64,000 bases of DNA from Lysobacteraceae bacterium NML95-0200 (GCA_002798255.1 NWQQ01000012.1:1-64000); one strand, 5' to 3'. Shown: positions 1 to 9,825, counted from the stretch's first letter. Notes: generated by a model from the sequence alone, not told the origin. Translations and numbers: made by a program.

Positions 1-787
1 CAAGGCGTTTGGCACGGCCATCGGCATGATATTCCTCCACACCCCCCAGACTCTCCAGCTTGAATGAACCATCGGGCAAACGGGTCAGGGTGGCGGGAAA
101 ACTGCTGCTGGCTTCTGTGAAATTGCCAGTCGCAGCGTTTTTTTCAAACTTCAATATGCCGCCACTGGGTCGCCATGCCAATATCACTTGATGGCTGTCT
201 GAAAAGCTGCAATTGCCTCCTGCCATGGGAAAGCAACTGGCTTGCGTACTGTCGTTTGTTGCGAATGTCAGGAAATAGTCAAAGCTGCTGACCCATTGCC
301 TTCCAAAGATGCCTGTGCCACGCCAGTGATGGTTGTAAACCCGCATCAACCCCAACCCCATTTCGCCGGGTAGCTGAAAGTCCGACTCATATTCCACCTT
401 GTTGCCGGTGGCGACCACCACCGGGTTGCCAATCAGGATATTGCGTCCGGCGGTGGCGGGGATATCACTACAGTCGTCCGGATCCGGGACTCTTGAGTCA
501 AAATTTGCCCAGGTGGGCTGTTCATAATCAGGGTCGTACTCTCCAAGGTCAGGGAACTGCAAATAATCGGGATCGCGAATGCCATGGGCATAGTAAATGC
601 CAAAATTCCATAAGAAATCCCACCCCCAGCTTCCCCGGTCGCCCCGCACGACAACACGATCCAGTACTGGTTTTTTTGCATGGGTGCTTTCTGCAAATAC
701 CAATCCAGCCATTGCAAGCATGGCTACGGATAGTGTGCGGCGTATATTGAAATGCTTGATACGGTGCTCAACATCAATGCTTCCCAT
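1..787 (-). CDS. RHS/YD-repeat protein with Sec signal, N-terminal part only
   Basis: This is the 5' end of a gene that leaves the window on the left; about 262 codons are present without a stop. The ATG follows a GGAG box by about 8 nt. Residues 16-37 form a basic then hydrophobic export signal with a likely signal peptidase I site after THA. After an Asp/Tyr/Pro-rich stretch, residues 121-155 (starting NPVVVATGNK, ending YNHHW) match the N-terminal domain (DUF6531) that precedes the repeats in RHS proteins. The repeats and any C-terminal toxin or variable domain lie outside the window. A Sec signal is seen in cell-surface or secreted YD-repeat proteins, whereas T6SS-loaded Rhs proteins usually lack one. 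The family call is fairly secure; the role (polymorphic toxin, adhesion or wall-associated) cannot be decided here. Confidence 0.8.
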   Translation of the reverse strand, partial: MGSIDVEHRIKHFNIRRTLSVAMLAMAGLVFAESTHAKKPVLDRVVVRGDRGSWGWDFLWNFGIYYAHGIRDPDYLQFPDLGEYDPDYEQPTWANFDSRVPDPDDCSDIPATAGRNILIGNPVVVATGNKVEYESDFQLPGEMGLGLMRVYNHHWRGTGIFGRQWVSSFDYFLTFATNDSTQASCFPMAGGNCSFSDSHQVILAWRPSGGILKFEKNAATGNFTEASSSFPATLTRLPDGSFKLESLGGVEEYHADGRAKRL

Positions 788-950
788 CCTTACTTCTCCA
801 TGGACCGGGGGAATCAAATTGAAGACCTGCTGGCGTACAGGCTGCCGTGCAGACAGGCAGCTTCGCCAGAGCTTTGATTAACTACGCCTGGAACCAGAAA
901 ATTGCAAGCTGCTGTGCAGCAAATAGCTCTCAGGCTATCGTCGCTTGGCG

Positions 951-2129
951 TTAGGTCACCAGACCCGCGGCATGTCCCGAGGCCCAGGCCCACTGGAAGT
1001 TGTAGCCGCCGAGCCAGCCGGTCACGTCCACCACTTCGCCGATGAAATACAGCCCGGCCAGGTGTTTGGACATCATCGTTGCCGAAGACAGCCCGGCGGT
1101 ATCCACGCCGCCCAAGGTGACTTCGGCGGTGCGGTAGCCTTCGGTGCCGCTGATGGTCAGTGGCCAATTGCCAAGTACCTGGGCGATATGCGCCAGCTCG
1201 CGCGGGTTGAACTGGCGCATCGGGCGGTTTTGCAGCCAATGCTCGCACAGGCGCTGTGCAAAGCGTTTGGGCAGGTGCTCGGCCAGTAAGGTGGAGAGCT
1301 GAGCATCGCGGCGCTCGTGCTGCCATTGCGCCAGCAGGGCAGGGATGTCCTCGCCGGGCAGGAGATTGATGGCAAGCGGGGAGCCTTCGCGCCAGTACGA
1401 GCTGATTTGCAAGATGGCCGGGCCACTGATGCCGCGATGAGTCAGGAGCATCTGGTTCTGGAAGGCCTGCTTGCTGCAAGTGGCTTCCACCGCGAACGAC
1501 AGGCCGCTCAAATCCTTGATGCGCTCAAGATGCCTGCCCGAGAGTGTCAGCGGCACCAGGCCGGCGCGGGTGGGCAGCACTTCATGGCCAAACTGCCGGG
1601 CGATTTGGTAGCCGATGCCGGTGGCGCCCATGCGCGGAATGGAAAGCCCGCCCGTGGCAATCACCAGCGACTGGCTACGGAACTGGCCGTGGCTGGTGCG
1701 GGCGATAAATGCCGCGCCGTCATGCGCCACCTCTTGCAGCGAGCAGCCAGTTTCAATCCGCACGGCGGCGGCGCTGCATTCATCCAGCAGCATGCGCACG
1801 ATTTGCTTGGATGAATCGTTGCAGAACAACTGCCCCAGCTCTTTTTCGTGCCAGGCAATGCCGTGGCGCTCGACCATTTCCAGAAAGTCCGCCGGGGTGA
1901 AGCGCGCCAGGGCGGATTTGGCAAAGTGCGGATTGGCCGAGAGGTAGTTGGCCGGGTTCGCGCCGGTATTGGTGAAATTGCAGCGGCCACCGCCCGACAT
2001 CAGGATTTTCTTGCCGCAGCGCTCGGCATGCTCAATGACGAGAACACGGCGGCCACGTTGCGCGGCGGTGAGCGCGCACATCAAGCCCGCTGCACCGCCG
2101 CCCAGAATCAGTACATCGCAGCTGTACAC
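951..2129 (-). CDS. YhiN/HI0933-family FAD-dependent oxidoreductase
   Basis: The 392-residue protein is a flavoprotein of the HI0933/YhiN family (aminoacetone oxidase family in many annotations), whose physiological substrate is not firmly known. The N-terminus carries the dinucleotide-binding loop GGGAAG at residues 10-15, the family signature MSGGGRCNFTN near residue 44, and a second nucleotide-binding stretch VIATGG. The C-terminus has the conserved FIGEVVDVTGWLGGYNFQ region that closes over the flavin. The start is GTG, placed 10 nt after the deaD stop, so the gene is probably co-transcribed with and coupled to deaD. The length is normal for the family and the product should be cytosolic. 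Confidence 0.9.
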   Translation of the reverse strand: MYSCDVLILGGGAAGLMCALTAAQRGRRVLVIEHAERCGKKILMSGGGRCNFTNTGANPANYLSANPHFAKSALARFTPADFLEMVERHGIAWHEKELGQLFCNDSSKQIVRMLLDECSAAAVRIETGCSLQEVAHDGAAFIARTSHGQFRSQSLVIATGGLSIPRMGATGIGYQIARQFGHEVLPTRAGLVPLTLSGRHLERIKDLSGLSFAVEATCSKQAFQNQMLLTHRGISGPAILQISSYWREGSPLAINLLPGEDIPALLAQWQHERRDAQLSTLLAEHLPKRFAQRLCEHWLQNRPMRQFNPRELAHIAQVLGNWPLTISGTEGYRTAEVTLGGVDTAGLSSATMMSKHLAGLYFIGEVVDVTGWLGGYNFQWAWASGHAAGLVT

Positions 2130-2139
2130 GGCACTTCAG

Positions 2140-4053
2140 TCAGCCGCGTCCGCGCGGTTTGCCAAAGCCGCTCTTGCCGAACCCGGCGCGCTTCTTGAAG
2201 CCGGGCTTGCCGGGTTTGCGCTCGCCATCCCTGAAGCTGCCCGGATGAAAACCGCCGGGTTTCTTCGGGCGACGCTCGCCGTCCTCATCGCGTGAAAAAC
2301 GCGGTTTGCGCTCAAAGCGCGGGTAATCGTCCTGCTGCTCGATATCGGCGCTGGTGGCAAGACGCATGCGGATGGTCTGACCTGCCACGCGCACCTTCTG
2401 CATGTATTGCAAAAGCTCCGGCGGCATGCCTTCGGGCAGGTCGACCAGCGAGTATTCGCCTCTGATGTCCACCCGGCCGATATAACGCGATTCCAGCTCA
2501 GCCTCGTTGGCGATGGCGCCGACGATATTGCCGGGCTTGACCCGGTGCATATGGCCGACTTCGATGCGATAGGTTTGCATGCCCACTTCCGGTGCTTCGC
2601 GAGGCGGCCGTGGCGCACGCTGCGCTTCATGCCCGGCGTGTTCCATGCCGCCCTGACGAGGCGCGTAATCCTCGCGGCGCGGCGGTTTTTCGCGGCGCTC
2701 GCGTACTTGCGGCGGCGGGTCATCGGGCAGGAACAGCGGGGTATCGCCTTGCACCATCTGCGCCAGTGCCGCGGCGATTTCCGCCATCGGGATGTTTTGC
2801 TCACGCTCGTAGCTTTCCAGAAGCTCGCGGAACAATGCGGTATCCGGGCCATCCAGCGCCGCGCTAATGCGATCGCGGAAGCGGCTGACACGCTGCTGGT
2901 TCACATCCTGGGCGCTGGGCAGCTGCATCGGCTCGATCGGCTGCCGGGTGGCGCGCTCGATGGCGCGCAGCATGCCGCGCTCGCGCGGGGTGACAAACAA
3001 AATCGCCTCGCCCTTGCGTCCGGCACGTCCCGTGCGGCCAATGCGATGCACATAGCTTTCGGTGTCGTAGGGGATGTCGTAATTGAGCACATGGGTGATG
3101 CGCTCCACATCCAGCCCGCGTGCGGCCACGTCGGTGGCGACCAAGACATCCAGTTGAGCATCTTTGAGCTTCTGGATGGTGCGCTCGCGCGACTTTTGAT
3201 CCATGTCACCATTGATGGCAGCCGCGGCAATGCCGCGTGCACTCAATTTTTCGGCCAGCTCCTCGGTGCCGAGCTTGGTGCGCGCAAACACGATCATCGC
3301 ATCAAAACTTTCCGCCTCCAGAATGCGGGTGATGGCATCGAGCTTGTGCAGGCCGCTGACCAGCCAGTAACGCTGGCGGATGTTCTCGCCAGTGGTGGTG
3401 GTGGATTTGATCGCCACTTCCACCGGATTTTGCAGATAGGTCTGGGCAATGCGCCGGATCGGCGGCGGCATGGTGGCCGAAAACAGTGCAATCTGCCGGG
3501 TTTCCGGGCAGCGTTGCAGCACCGCCTCGACATCATCGACAAAGCCCATGCGCAGCATTTCATCGGCCTCGTCCAGCACCAGGGTTTTGAGCGCCGACAA
3601 ATCCAGCGAGCCGCGCTCCAGATGGTCAATCACCCGTCCCGGCGTCCCCACCACGACCTGAACGCCACGACGCAGTGCCTGCAACTGCGGGGTATAGCTC
3701 TGTCCGCCGTAAATCGGCAGCACATGGAAGCCGGGCAGGTGATGCGCATATTTTTGCAGCGCTTCACTGACCTGGATGGCCAGCTCGCGGGTGGGCGCCA
3801 GCACCAGCGCCTGTGGGATGGCGCGGGCGGCGTCGATATTGGCCAGCAGCGGCAGCGCGAAGGCGGCGGTCTTGCCGGTGCCGGTCTGCGCCTGCCCCAG
3901 CACATCGCGCCCCTTAAGCAGCGGCGGAATGGTGGCGGCCTGGATTGGCGAGGGCGACTCATAGCCGACATCAGCCAGCGCCTTCAACAAAACATCGGGC
4001 AGGCCAAGCGCGGCAAAAGTGGCGGCAGGGGCGGCGGGGAGTTCGGCGCTCAT
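2140..4053 (-). CDS. deaD: DEAD-box ATP-dependent RNA helicase DeaD/CsdA
   Basis: This is a 637-residue cytosolic RNA helicase involved in ribosome assembly and cold-adapted RNA unwinding. All the helicase motifs are visible: AQTGTGKT (I), PTRELAIQ (Ia), TPGR (Ib), DEAD (II), SAT (III), DVAARGLD (V) and HRIGRTGRAG (VI). After the RecA-like core comes the DeaD-type C-terminal RNA-binding domain (around GNIVGAIANEAEL), then a Lys/Arg/Gly-rich tail ending in KPRGRG. An ATG nine codons further upstream is possible, but MSAEL is the family-like start. Length and domain order match DeaD rather than the shorter RhlE, RhlB or DbpA. The gene leads a two-gene unit with the yhiN-like gene. Confidence 0.95.
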   Translation of the reverse strand: MSAELPAAPAATFAALGLPDVLLKALADVGYESPSPIQAATIPPLLKGRDVLGQAQTGTGKTAAFALPLLANIDAARAIPQALVLAPTRELAIQVSEALQKYAHHLPGFHVLPIYGGQSYTPQLQALRRGVQVVVGTPGRVIDHLERGSLDLSALKTLVLDEADEMLRMGFVDDVEAVLQRCPETRQIALFSATMPPPIRRIAQTYLQNPVEVAIKSTTTTGENIRQRYWLVSGLHKLDAITRILEAESFDAMIVFARTKLGTEELAEKLSARGIAAAAINGDMDQKSRERTIQKLKDAQLDVLVATDVAARGLDVERITHVLNYDIPYDTESYVHRIGRTGRAGRKGEAILFVTPRERGMLRAIERATRQPIEPMQLPSAQDVNQQRVSRFRDRISAALDGPDTALFRELLESYEREQNIPMAEIAAALAQMVQGDTPLFLPDDPPPQVRERREKPPRREDYAPRQGGMEHAGHEAQRAPRPPREAPEVGMQTYRIEVGHMHRVKPGNIVGAIANEAELESRYIGRVDIRGEYSLVDLPEGMPPELLQYMQKVRVAGQTIRMRLATSADIEQQDDYPRFERKPRFSRDEDGERRPKKPGGFHPGSFRDGERKPGKPGFKKRAGFGKSGFGKPRGRG

Positions 4054-4167
4054 CGCGGAGTCTCTCAAGTCAAGGCGCAATGGCGCGGTAGCGCGCTATT
4101 CTACGCCGTAAGGCTTGTATAGGTATTTGGGTTTTGACGGCAAATGCCAAAATGGCAGCTGTGAGCC

Positions 4168-4207
4168 AGAAGAAAACCCCCGAAGGCTCCAGCCTTCGGA
4201 GGTTTCA
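4168..4207 (-). terminator. Rho-independent terminator after the M3 peptidase gene
   Basis: On the minus strand a perfect CGAAGGC/GCCTTCG stem with a TGGA loop, extended by CC/GG pairs, is followed by GGGTTTTCTT. It begins about 20 nt beyond the peptidase stop codon and ends that transcript before deaD. Confidence 0.85.
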
Positions 4208-4228
4208 AGTGAGCGCATTCAAGCATGT

Positions 4229-6433
4229 TTATTGACTCTTGGTATCCAGGCCGCGGCGTTCCAGCAGCGGTTGGATTTGCGGTTCCTTGCCGCCGGTGAA
4301 GTCGCGGAACAGCGCCATTGCGTCCTTGCTGCCGCCTTGCGAGAGCAGGCGGTCACGCAGGCGGTCGCCGTTGGCGCGGGTCAGGCCGCCGTTGTCTCGA
4401 ATCCATTTCACGGTATTGGCATCGAGCACTTCCGACCAGATATAGGCGTAATAGCCGGCGGCATAGCCGCCCATGATGTGGCTGAAGTAGGTGGTGCGGT
4501 AGCGTGGCGGCACCACGGCGTAATCAAGACCCACGTCCTTGAGCGCTTGTACTTCATAGTCAATCACGTTGGCAGCCTGCGGCAGCTTGTCGGCCGGCAC
4601 CTGGTGCCAGCGCTGGTCGAGCAGGGCGGCGCCAAGGTATTCGGTGGTGCGGAAGCCTTCGTTGAACTTGCTGGCGGCTTCGACCTTTTGCAAAAGTGCA
4701 GCCGGCATGGGCGCGCCAGTCTGGTGGTGCTTGGCATAGTTGGCGAGGACTTCCGGCCAGTCAGCCCACATTTCATTGACCTGCGAGGGGAATTCCACAA
4801 AGTCGCGCGGCACACTGGTGCCGGAGAAATACGGGTAGGTCACGTTCGAGAACATGCCGTGCAGGGCGTGGCCGAACTCGTGGAACATGGTGGTGACTTC
4901 GTCCCAGGTCAGCAGGGTCGGCTCACCTGCCGGTGGCTTGGTGATGTTCTGGTGGTTGGCGACCACCGGCTTGCTGCCTTCCAGGCGCGATTGCTGCACA
5001 TAGCTGTTCATCCAGGCGCCGCCGCGCTTGGAGTCGCGCGCATACGGGTCGAAGATGAAGATGGCGAGCTGGCTGCCGTCACGGTCGATGACGTCATATA
5101 CCCAGGTGTCCGGGTGGTATTTGGGCAGGTCGGTGCGCTCCTTGAAGCTGATGCCGTAGAACTTGTTGGCGGCAAAGAACACGCCGTTTTCCAGCACTGA
5201 CTTCATTTCCAGATAGGGTTTGAGCTCGGCGGCATCAAAGTCGTACTTGGCCTTGCGCAGTTTTTCGCTGTAGAAGTCCCAGTCCCAGGCTTCGAGCTGG
5301 AAGCTAGGCTCGCCCTTGGCTTTTTGCTCGGCATCAATCAGCGCCTGCAACTCGGCGCCCTCGGCACGGGCATTGGCCACAGCCGCCGGTGCCAGTTGCT
5401 CAAGCATGCGGTTGACGGCTTGCTTGTTGCCTGCGGTCTGGTTGGCCAGCGAGAAGCTGGCAAAATCCGGGTAGCCCAGCAGCTTGGCGCGCTCGGCGCG
5501 CAGACGGGTCATTTCCGCGACGATGGCAGTGTTGTCCCACTGGTTGCCACGGCTGCCACGGTTGACCGAAGCCTTGTGGATGCGCTCGCGCAGGGCGCGG
5601 TTTTCCAGCTGCGACAGCGGCGGCTGGCCGGTGGTATTGAGCAGGGTGATGACGTATTTGCCATCCAGGCCACGCGATTTGGCGGCTGCAGCTGCGGCTT
5701 CAATCTGCGCATCGGTAAGGCCGGCAAGTTCCGCACGGCTATCGACTACCACGGCAGAGTCATTGACTTCAGCCAGCACGTTCTGGCTGAACTGGGTGCC
5801 GAGCGCGGCCATGCGGGTATTGATTTCGCGCATCCGGGTCTTTTGCGCCTCATCCAGTGCCGCACCGGCACGCACGAAATCATCGTGATAGCGCTCAACC
5901 AGACGCAGGCTTTCGGCGTCCAGCCCCAGGGTGCTGCGGCTTTCGTACAGCGCCTTGATGCGGGCAAACAGCTTCGGGTTCAGGCGGATGGCATCGCTGT
6001 GGGCGGAGAACTTCGGCGCGTAGTCTGATTGCAGTTTTTTGCGTACGTCATTGGTATCGGTGCTGCTGAGGTTGAAGAACACCGCAGTGGCGCGTCCCAG
6101 AGTTTGGCCAGAGTTTTCCATGGCCACGATGGTGTTTTCAAAGGTCGGTGCAGCCGGATTGTTGGCGATGGCTTCCACCTCCTTGAGCTGCTCGGCCATG
6201 CCCTGGTCGAAGGCTGCCGCAAAGTGCTGGTCGCGAATTTTGTCAAACTGCGGGTATTGCAGCGGCAGCGGGCTGGCCTGGAAGAAGGGGTTATCGGCCC
6301 TGGCGACGTTGCTGCTGGCGGCAGACTTGCCGGCGCTGGCCGAAGGCGTGGTCGCGCAGGCGCCAAGAACGGTGGTGGCCAGTGCCAGCGAGAGGGCGGC
6401 AGCAAGCGGGCGGGGCGAGATGGGTAGCTTCAT
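4229..6433 (-). CDS. dcp: M3-family peptidyl-dipeptidase (Dcp-like), predicted lipoprotein
   Basis: This 734-residue zinc metallopeptidase belongs to the thimet oligopeptidase (M3A) family and is closest in plan to peptidyl-dipeptidase Dcp, which removes C-terminal dipeptides from oligopeptides. The zinc motif HEFGH is at residues 518-522 with the third ligand (Glu) region just downstream. Unlike E. coli Dcp, the N-terminus is an export signal ending in a lipobox, LGAC (around residue 25), so the enzyme is probably a periplasm-facing lipoprotein, as in other Xanthomonadales. The chosen ATG is the one that starts the signal peptide and has AAAGG upstream; a longer frame begins 26 codons earlier but would bury the signal. 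The gene is followed by its own terminator. Confidence 0.92.
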   Translation of the reverse strand: MKLPISPRPLAAALSLALATTVLGACATTPSASAGKSAASSNVARADNPFFQASPLPLQYPQFDKIRDQHFAAAFDQGMAEQLKEVEAIANNPAAPTFENTIVAMENSGQTLGRATAVFFNLSSTDTNDVRKKLQSDYAPKFSAHSDAIRLNPKLFARIKALYESRSTLGLDAESLRLVERYHDDFVRAGAALDEAQKTRMREINTRMAALGTQFSQNVLAEVNDSAVVVDSRAELAGLTDAQIEAAAAAAKSRGLDGKYVITLLNTTGQPPLSQLENRALRERIHKASVNRGSRGNQWDNTAIVAEMTRLRAERAKLLGYPDFASFSLANQTAGNKQAVNRMLEQLAPAAVANARAEGAELQALIDAEQKAKGEPSFQLEAWDWDFYSEKLRKAKYDFDAAELKPYLEMKSVLENGVFFAANKFYGISFKERTDLPKYHPDTWVYDVIDRDGSQLAIFIFDPYARDSKRGGAWMNSYVQQSRLEGSKPVVANHQNITKPPAGEPTLLTWDEVTTMFHEFGHALHGMFSNVTYPYFSGTSVPRDFVEFPSQVNEMWADWPEVLANYAKHHQTGAPMPAALLQKVEAASKFNEGFRTTEYLGAALLDQRWHQVPADKLPQAANVIDYEVQALKDVGLDYAVVPPRYRTTYFSHIMGGYAAGYYAYIWSEVLDANTVKWIRDNGGLTRANGDRLRDRLLSQGGSKDAMALFRDFTGGKEPQIQPLLERRGLDTKSQ

Positions 6434-6520
6434 CGACAAACCTTTATCTGGTGTGGGACGGAATATTTCAGGGTAACGCATCGTTGTGGGTAAGACGCAA
6501 ACAATCGACAAGCGCGGCGC

Positions 6521-7333
6521 TTATTTCTCCACGAAGGCGCGCTCGAACACGTATTCGCCAGCGGTGCCGATGCGCGGCGAGGCGGTGAAGCCACGGGCAT
6601 CGAGCAGGGCGCGGAAATCGGCCAGCATCGCCGGGCTGCCGCAAATCATGGCGCGGTCGTGCTTGGCATCCAGTTCTTCCAGACCGAGGAAGTGGGTCAT
6701 GCGGCCATCGGCGAGCATATCGGTGATGCGGCCACGGTGGTCATTGCCACGGTATTCAAACGGCTCGCGCGAGACTGCCGGGAAGTACAGCAGCTTGTCG
6801 CGGACGATGTCACCCAGGAACTCATGGTTCGGCAGCTGGTGCTCAAAAAAGTCGCGATAGGCCAAGTCGGCCGCGCCACGCACGCCGTGGCAGACAATGA
6901 CTTTCTCGAAGCGTTCATAGGTTTCCGGATCTTGCGCCACCGACAGCCAGGGCGCCAGGCCGGTGCCGGTGCCCAGCAGAAACAGGTTGCGCCCCGGGTG
7001 CACGTCGGAAATCAGCAAGGTGCCGGTCGGTTTGCGGCTGACCAGCAATTTGTCGCCGGGCTTGAGATGTTGCAGCCGCGAGGTCAGCGGCCCGTCCTGT
7101 ACCTTGATGCTGAAAAAGTGCAGGGTTTCGTCCCAGTTGGCACTGGCGACCGAATAGGCGCGTACCAGCGGCTTGATGCGGCCATCGGGTTGCTCCACCT
7201 CCAGGCCAATCATCACGAACTGCCCATTTTCAAAGCGCAGCCCGGCATCACGGGTGGTGGTGAAACTGAAATAGGCATCCGTCCAGTGGTGGACATCCAG
7301 CACGGTTTCGGTGAGATAGGGGGATTCGGACAT
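6521..7333 (-). CDS. fpr: Ferredoxin--NADP+ reductase
   Basis: This 270-residue FAD enzyme transfers electrons between NADPH and ferredoxin or flavodoxin. The FAD-binding motif RAYSVAS (residues about 60-66) and the NADP-binding region LLGTGTGLAPWLS are both clear, and the C-terminus ends in the aromatic/acidic stretch EYVFERAFVEK typical of the bacterial (Azotobacter/E. coli Fpr) subclass. Of the two clustered ATGs, the second is chosen because an AAGG box sits 9 nt before it. The gene is divergent from fumA with about 90 nt between them. In this family the enzyme supports oxidative-stress defence and Fe-S cluster supply; that role here is inferred. Confidence 0.93.
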   Translation of the reverse strand: MSESPYLTETVLDVHHWTDAYFSFTTTRDAGLRFENGQFVMIGLEVEQPDGRIKPLVRAYSVASANWDETLHFFSIKVQDGPLTSRLQHLKPGDKLLVSRKPTGTLLISDVHPGRNLFLLGTGTGLAPWLSVAQDPETYERFEKVIVCHGVRGAADLAYRDFFEHQLPNHEFLGDIVRDKLLYFPAVSREPFEYRGNDHRGRITDMLADGRMTHFLGLEELDAKHDRAMICGSPAMLADFRALLDARGFTASPRIGTAGEYVFERAFVEK

Positions 7334-7420
7334 CGACATCTGCCTTGATATAAGGAGGCGCACATTTTAAGGCCAAGGTGTTCGTTAAAATACCCGGCTT
7401 TCAACCCCCGGAAGCCAGCC

Positions 7421-8947
7421 ATGCGCCAGCCCGTCTCCATCCGGCAGGAGGACTTCATCCAGTCCGTTGCCGATGCCCTGCAATACATCAGCTACTACCA
7501 CCCGGTCGATTACATCAAGAATCTGGCCGCCGCCTACGAGCGTGAGGAATCGCCCGCGGCCAAGGACGCCATGGCACAGATTCTCATCAACTCGCGGATG
7601 TGCGCCGAAGGCCACCGCCCGATTTGCCAGGACACCGGCATTGTCACCGTGTTTCTTGAAATCGGCATGGACGTGCGCTGGGACGATGCCACGATGAGCG
7701 TCGAGGACATGGTCAATGAAGGCGTGCGCCGCGCCTACAACCACCCGGACAACAAGTTGCGTGCCAGCGTGCTGGCCGACCCGGCAGGCAAGCGCAAGAA
7801 CACCGGCGACAACACCCCGGCCGTGGTCAATATGAAGCTGGTGGCCGGCAACAAGGTGGATGTCATCGTCGCGGCCAAGGGCGGTGGCTCGGAGGCCAAG
7901 ACCAAGTTTGCCATGCTGAACCCGTCTGACTCCATTGTGGACTGGGTGCTGAAGACCGTGCCGACCATGGGCGCGGGCTGGTGTCCGCCGGGGATGCTCG
8001 GCATTGGCATTGGCGGCACCGCGGAAAAAGCCATGCTGCTGGCCAAAGAGGCGCTGATGGAACCGATTGACATCACCGAGCTGAAGGCGCACGGCGCACA
8101 GAACCGTGCCGAAGAACTGCGCCTTGAGCTGTACGACAAAGTGAATGCGCTCGGCATCGGCGCGCAGGGGCTGGGCGGTCTTACCACCGTGCTCGATATC
8201 AAGGTCAAGGACTATCCGACCCATGCGGCCAACCTGCCGGTGGCGATGATTCCCAACTGCGCCGCCACCCGCCATGCGCATTTCACCCTGGATGGCAGCG
8301 GGCCGGTGGCGCTGGAGCCGCCATCGCTCAGCGACTGGCCGGAATTGACCTATGACGCCTCCAAGGGCAAGCGCGTCAATCTCGATAGCGTCACCAAGGA
8401 AGAAGTCGCCAGCTGGCAGCCCGGCGATGTGTTGCTGCTTTCGGGCAAGCTGCTGACCGGGCGCGATGCCGCGCACAAGCGCATGGTGGATATGCTCAAC
8501 CGTGGCGAGTCACTGCCGGTGGATCTCAACGGGCGCTTTATCTATTACGTCGGCCCGGTAGACCCGGTGCGCGAAGAAGTGGTCGGCCCTGCTGGCCCCA
8601 CCACCGCCACGCGCATGGACAAGTTCACCCGGCAGATGCTGGAAGCCACAGGTTTGCTGGGCATGGTCGGCAAGGCCGAGCGTGGCTCGGCGGCGATTGA
8701 CGCCATCCGCGATAACGGCGCGGCCTATCTGATGGCCGTCGGCGGCAGCGCCTATCTGGTGTCCAAGGCCATCAAGGCAGCCAAGGTGCTGGCCTTCGAG
8801 GATCTCGGCATGGAGGCTATCTACGAATTCGAAGTCCAGGACATGCCGGTCACCGTGGCCGTCGATGCCCGCGGCACCTCGGTGCATGAAACCGGCCCCA
8901 AACAATGGGCCGCCAAAATCGCCGGGATTCCGGTGGTGGTGGAATAA
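7421..8947 (+). CDS. fumA: Fumarate hydratase, class I (iron-sulfur)
   Basis: This 508-residue enzyme of the citric acid cycle interconverts fumarate and malate using an oxygen-sensitive [4Fe-4S] cluster. The N-terminal alpha domain contains the cluster-binding cysteines in MCAEGHRPICQDTG (residues about 60-70) and a third in the PNCAATRH region; the beta domain starts near residue 320 with LLLSGKLLTGRDAAHKR. It is a single fused chain of alpha and beta parts, the usual bacterial form. A GGAAG ribosome site lies 6 nt before the ATG, and a TAAAAT hexamer about 30 nt further upstream could be a -10 element. A strong terminator follows directly, so it looks monocistronic. Confidence 0.97.
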   Translation: MRQPVSIRQEDFIQSVADALQYISYYHPVDYIKNLAAAYEREESPAAKDAMAQILINSRMCAEGHRPICQDTGIVTVFLEIGMDVRWDDATMSVEDMVNEGVRRAYNHPDNKLRASVLADPAGKRKNTGDNTPAVVNMKLVAGNKVDVIVAAKGGGSEAKTKFAMLNPSDSIVDWVLKTVPTMGAGWCPPGMLGIGIGGTAEKAMLLAKEALMEPIDITELKAHGAQNRAEELRLELYDKVNALGIGAQGLGGLTTVLDIKVKDYPTHAANLPVAMIPNCAATRHAHFTLDGSGPVALEPPSLSDWPELTYDASKGKRVNLDSVTKEEVASWQPGDVLLLSGKLLTGRDAAHKRMVDMLNRGESLPVDLNGRFIYYVGPVDPVREEVVGPAGPTTATRMDKFTRQMLEATGLLGMVGKAERGSAAIDAIRDNGAAYLMAVGGSAYLVSKAIKAAKVLAFEDLGMEAIYEFEVQDMPVTVAVDARGTSVHETGPKQWAAKIAGIPVVVE

Positions 8948-8965
8948 TTTGTTGCAAGTTCAAAC

Positions 8966-8991
8966 AGGGCGGCTCAGGCCGCCTTGTTTTT
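8966..8991 (+). terminator. Terminator after fumA
   Basis: A perfect GGCGGC/GCCGCC stem with a TCAG loop is followed by TTGTTTTT, about 20 nt after the fumA stop and just before the convergent thiD end. Confidence 0.88.
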
Positions 8992-9009
8992 GCACCTTGG
9001 TTTTATAGC

Positions 9010-9825
9010 TCAAGTGGTTTTCATCGCGCCGAAGTGGTCGAGCACATGCAGTTCGCTGTAGTTGCTTGGTCGGTAGCTGCTGGCCAAGGCGCGGGCAATG
9101 TAGTCGCTGGCCGCTTGGGCAGCCTGTCGCGGGGCAAGCCCCAGGGCGAGATTGGCGGCAATCGCCGCGGCCAGGGTGCAGCCGGTGCCGTGGCCTTCCA
9201 GTGACAAGCGTGGATGGCTAAATTCTGCCTGGCCGGATGCATCCAGCCAGCGGTCGGTGACGGCATTGCCTTCATGCAAATGGGCGCCTTTGAGCATTAC
9301 CGCCTGTGCGCCCAGTGTGTGCAGCCGGTGCAGGGCGTTATCGGCATCGTCGGCGGTTGCAATGCGCTGCCCCAGCAGCCACTGGGCTTCGGGGATATTC
9401 GGGGTGAGCACGCTTGCCAGTGGAATCAGCCGCTCGCGCAGGGCGTGCTGGGCATCAGCATCCAGTAATTTGCGGCCGGACGTGGCCACCAGTACCGGGT
9501 CCAGCACCACAAAACGTGGCCGGTAATGCAGCAGCGCATCGGCCACAGTGTGGACGATTCCGGCGCTGGCCAGCATGCCTATTTTCACGGCCACCACATC
9601 GAAGTCGGCAAAGCAGGCGTCGATTTGTGCGCGCAAAAAATCGGTTGGCACCACATGTACGGCGCTAATGCCGCGGGTGTTCTGTGCGGTGAGTGCGGCC
9701 AGGGCGCACAGGCCATGCACGCGGTGGGCGGCAAAGGTGCGCAGGTCGGCCTGGATACCGGCGCCGCCGCCGGAATCGGAGCCGGCGATGGTCATCACCG
9801 AGGCGGGGCGCTCAATGCGGTTCAT
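9010..9825 (-). CDS. thiD: Hydroxymethylpyrimidine/phosphomethylpyrimidine kinase
   Basis: This 271-residue ribokinase-fold kinase phosphorylates HMP and then HMP-P for thiamine pyrophosphate synthesis. Family signatures are the N-terminal [17 protein letters not shown], the central DPVLVATSG, and the C-terminal anion-hole motif [14 protein letters not shown]. The ATG (MNRIERP) is chosen because conserved sequence begins 10 residues later. The start overlaps the end of the upstream DUF1275 gene by 14 nt, so translation is likely coupled. No other thi gene is nearby and no TPP riboswitch is visible; it sits in a mixed-function unit downstream of phoH. Confidence 0.94.
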   Translation of the reverse strand: MNRIERPASVMTIAGSDSGGGAGIQADLRTFAAHRVHGLCALAALTAQNTRGISAVHVVPTDFLRAQIDACFADFDVVAVKIGMLASAGIVHTVADALLHYRPRFVVLDPVLVATSGRKLLDADAQHALRERLIPLASVLTPNIPEAQWLLGQRIATADDADNALHRLHTLGAQAVMLKGAHLHEGNAVTDRWLDASGQAEFSHPRLSLEGHGTGCTLAAAIAANLALGLAPRQAAQAASDYIARALASSYRPSNYSELHVLDHFGAMKTT

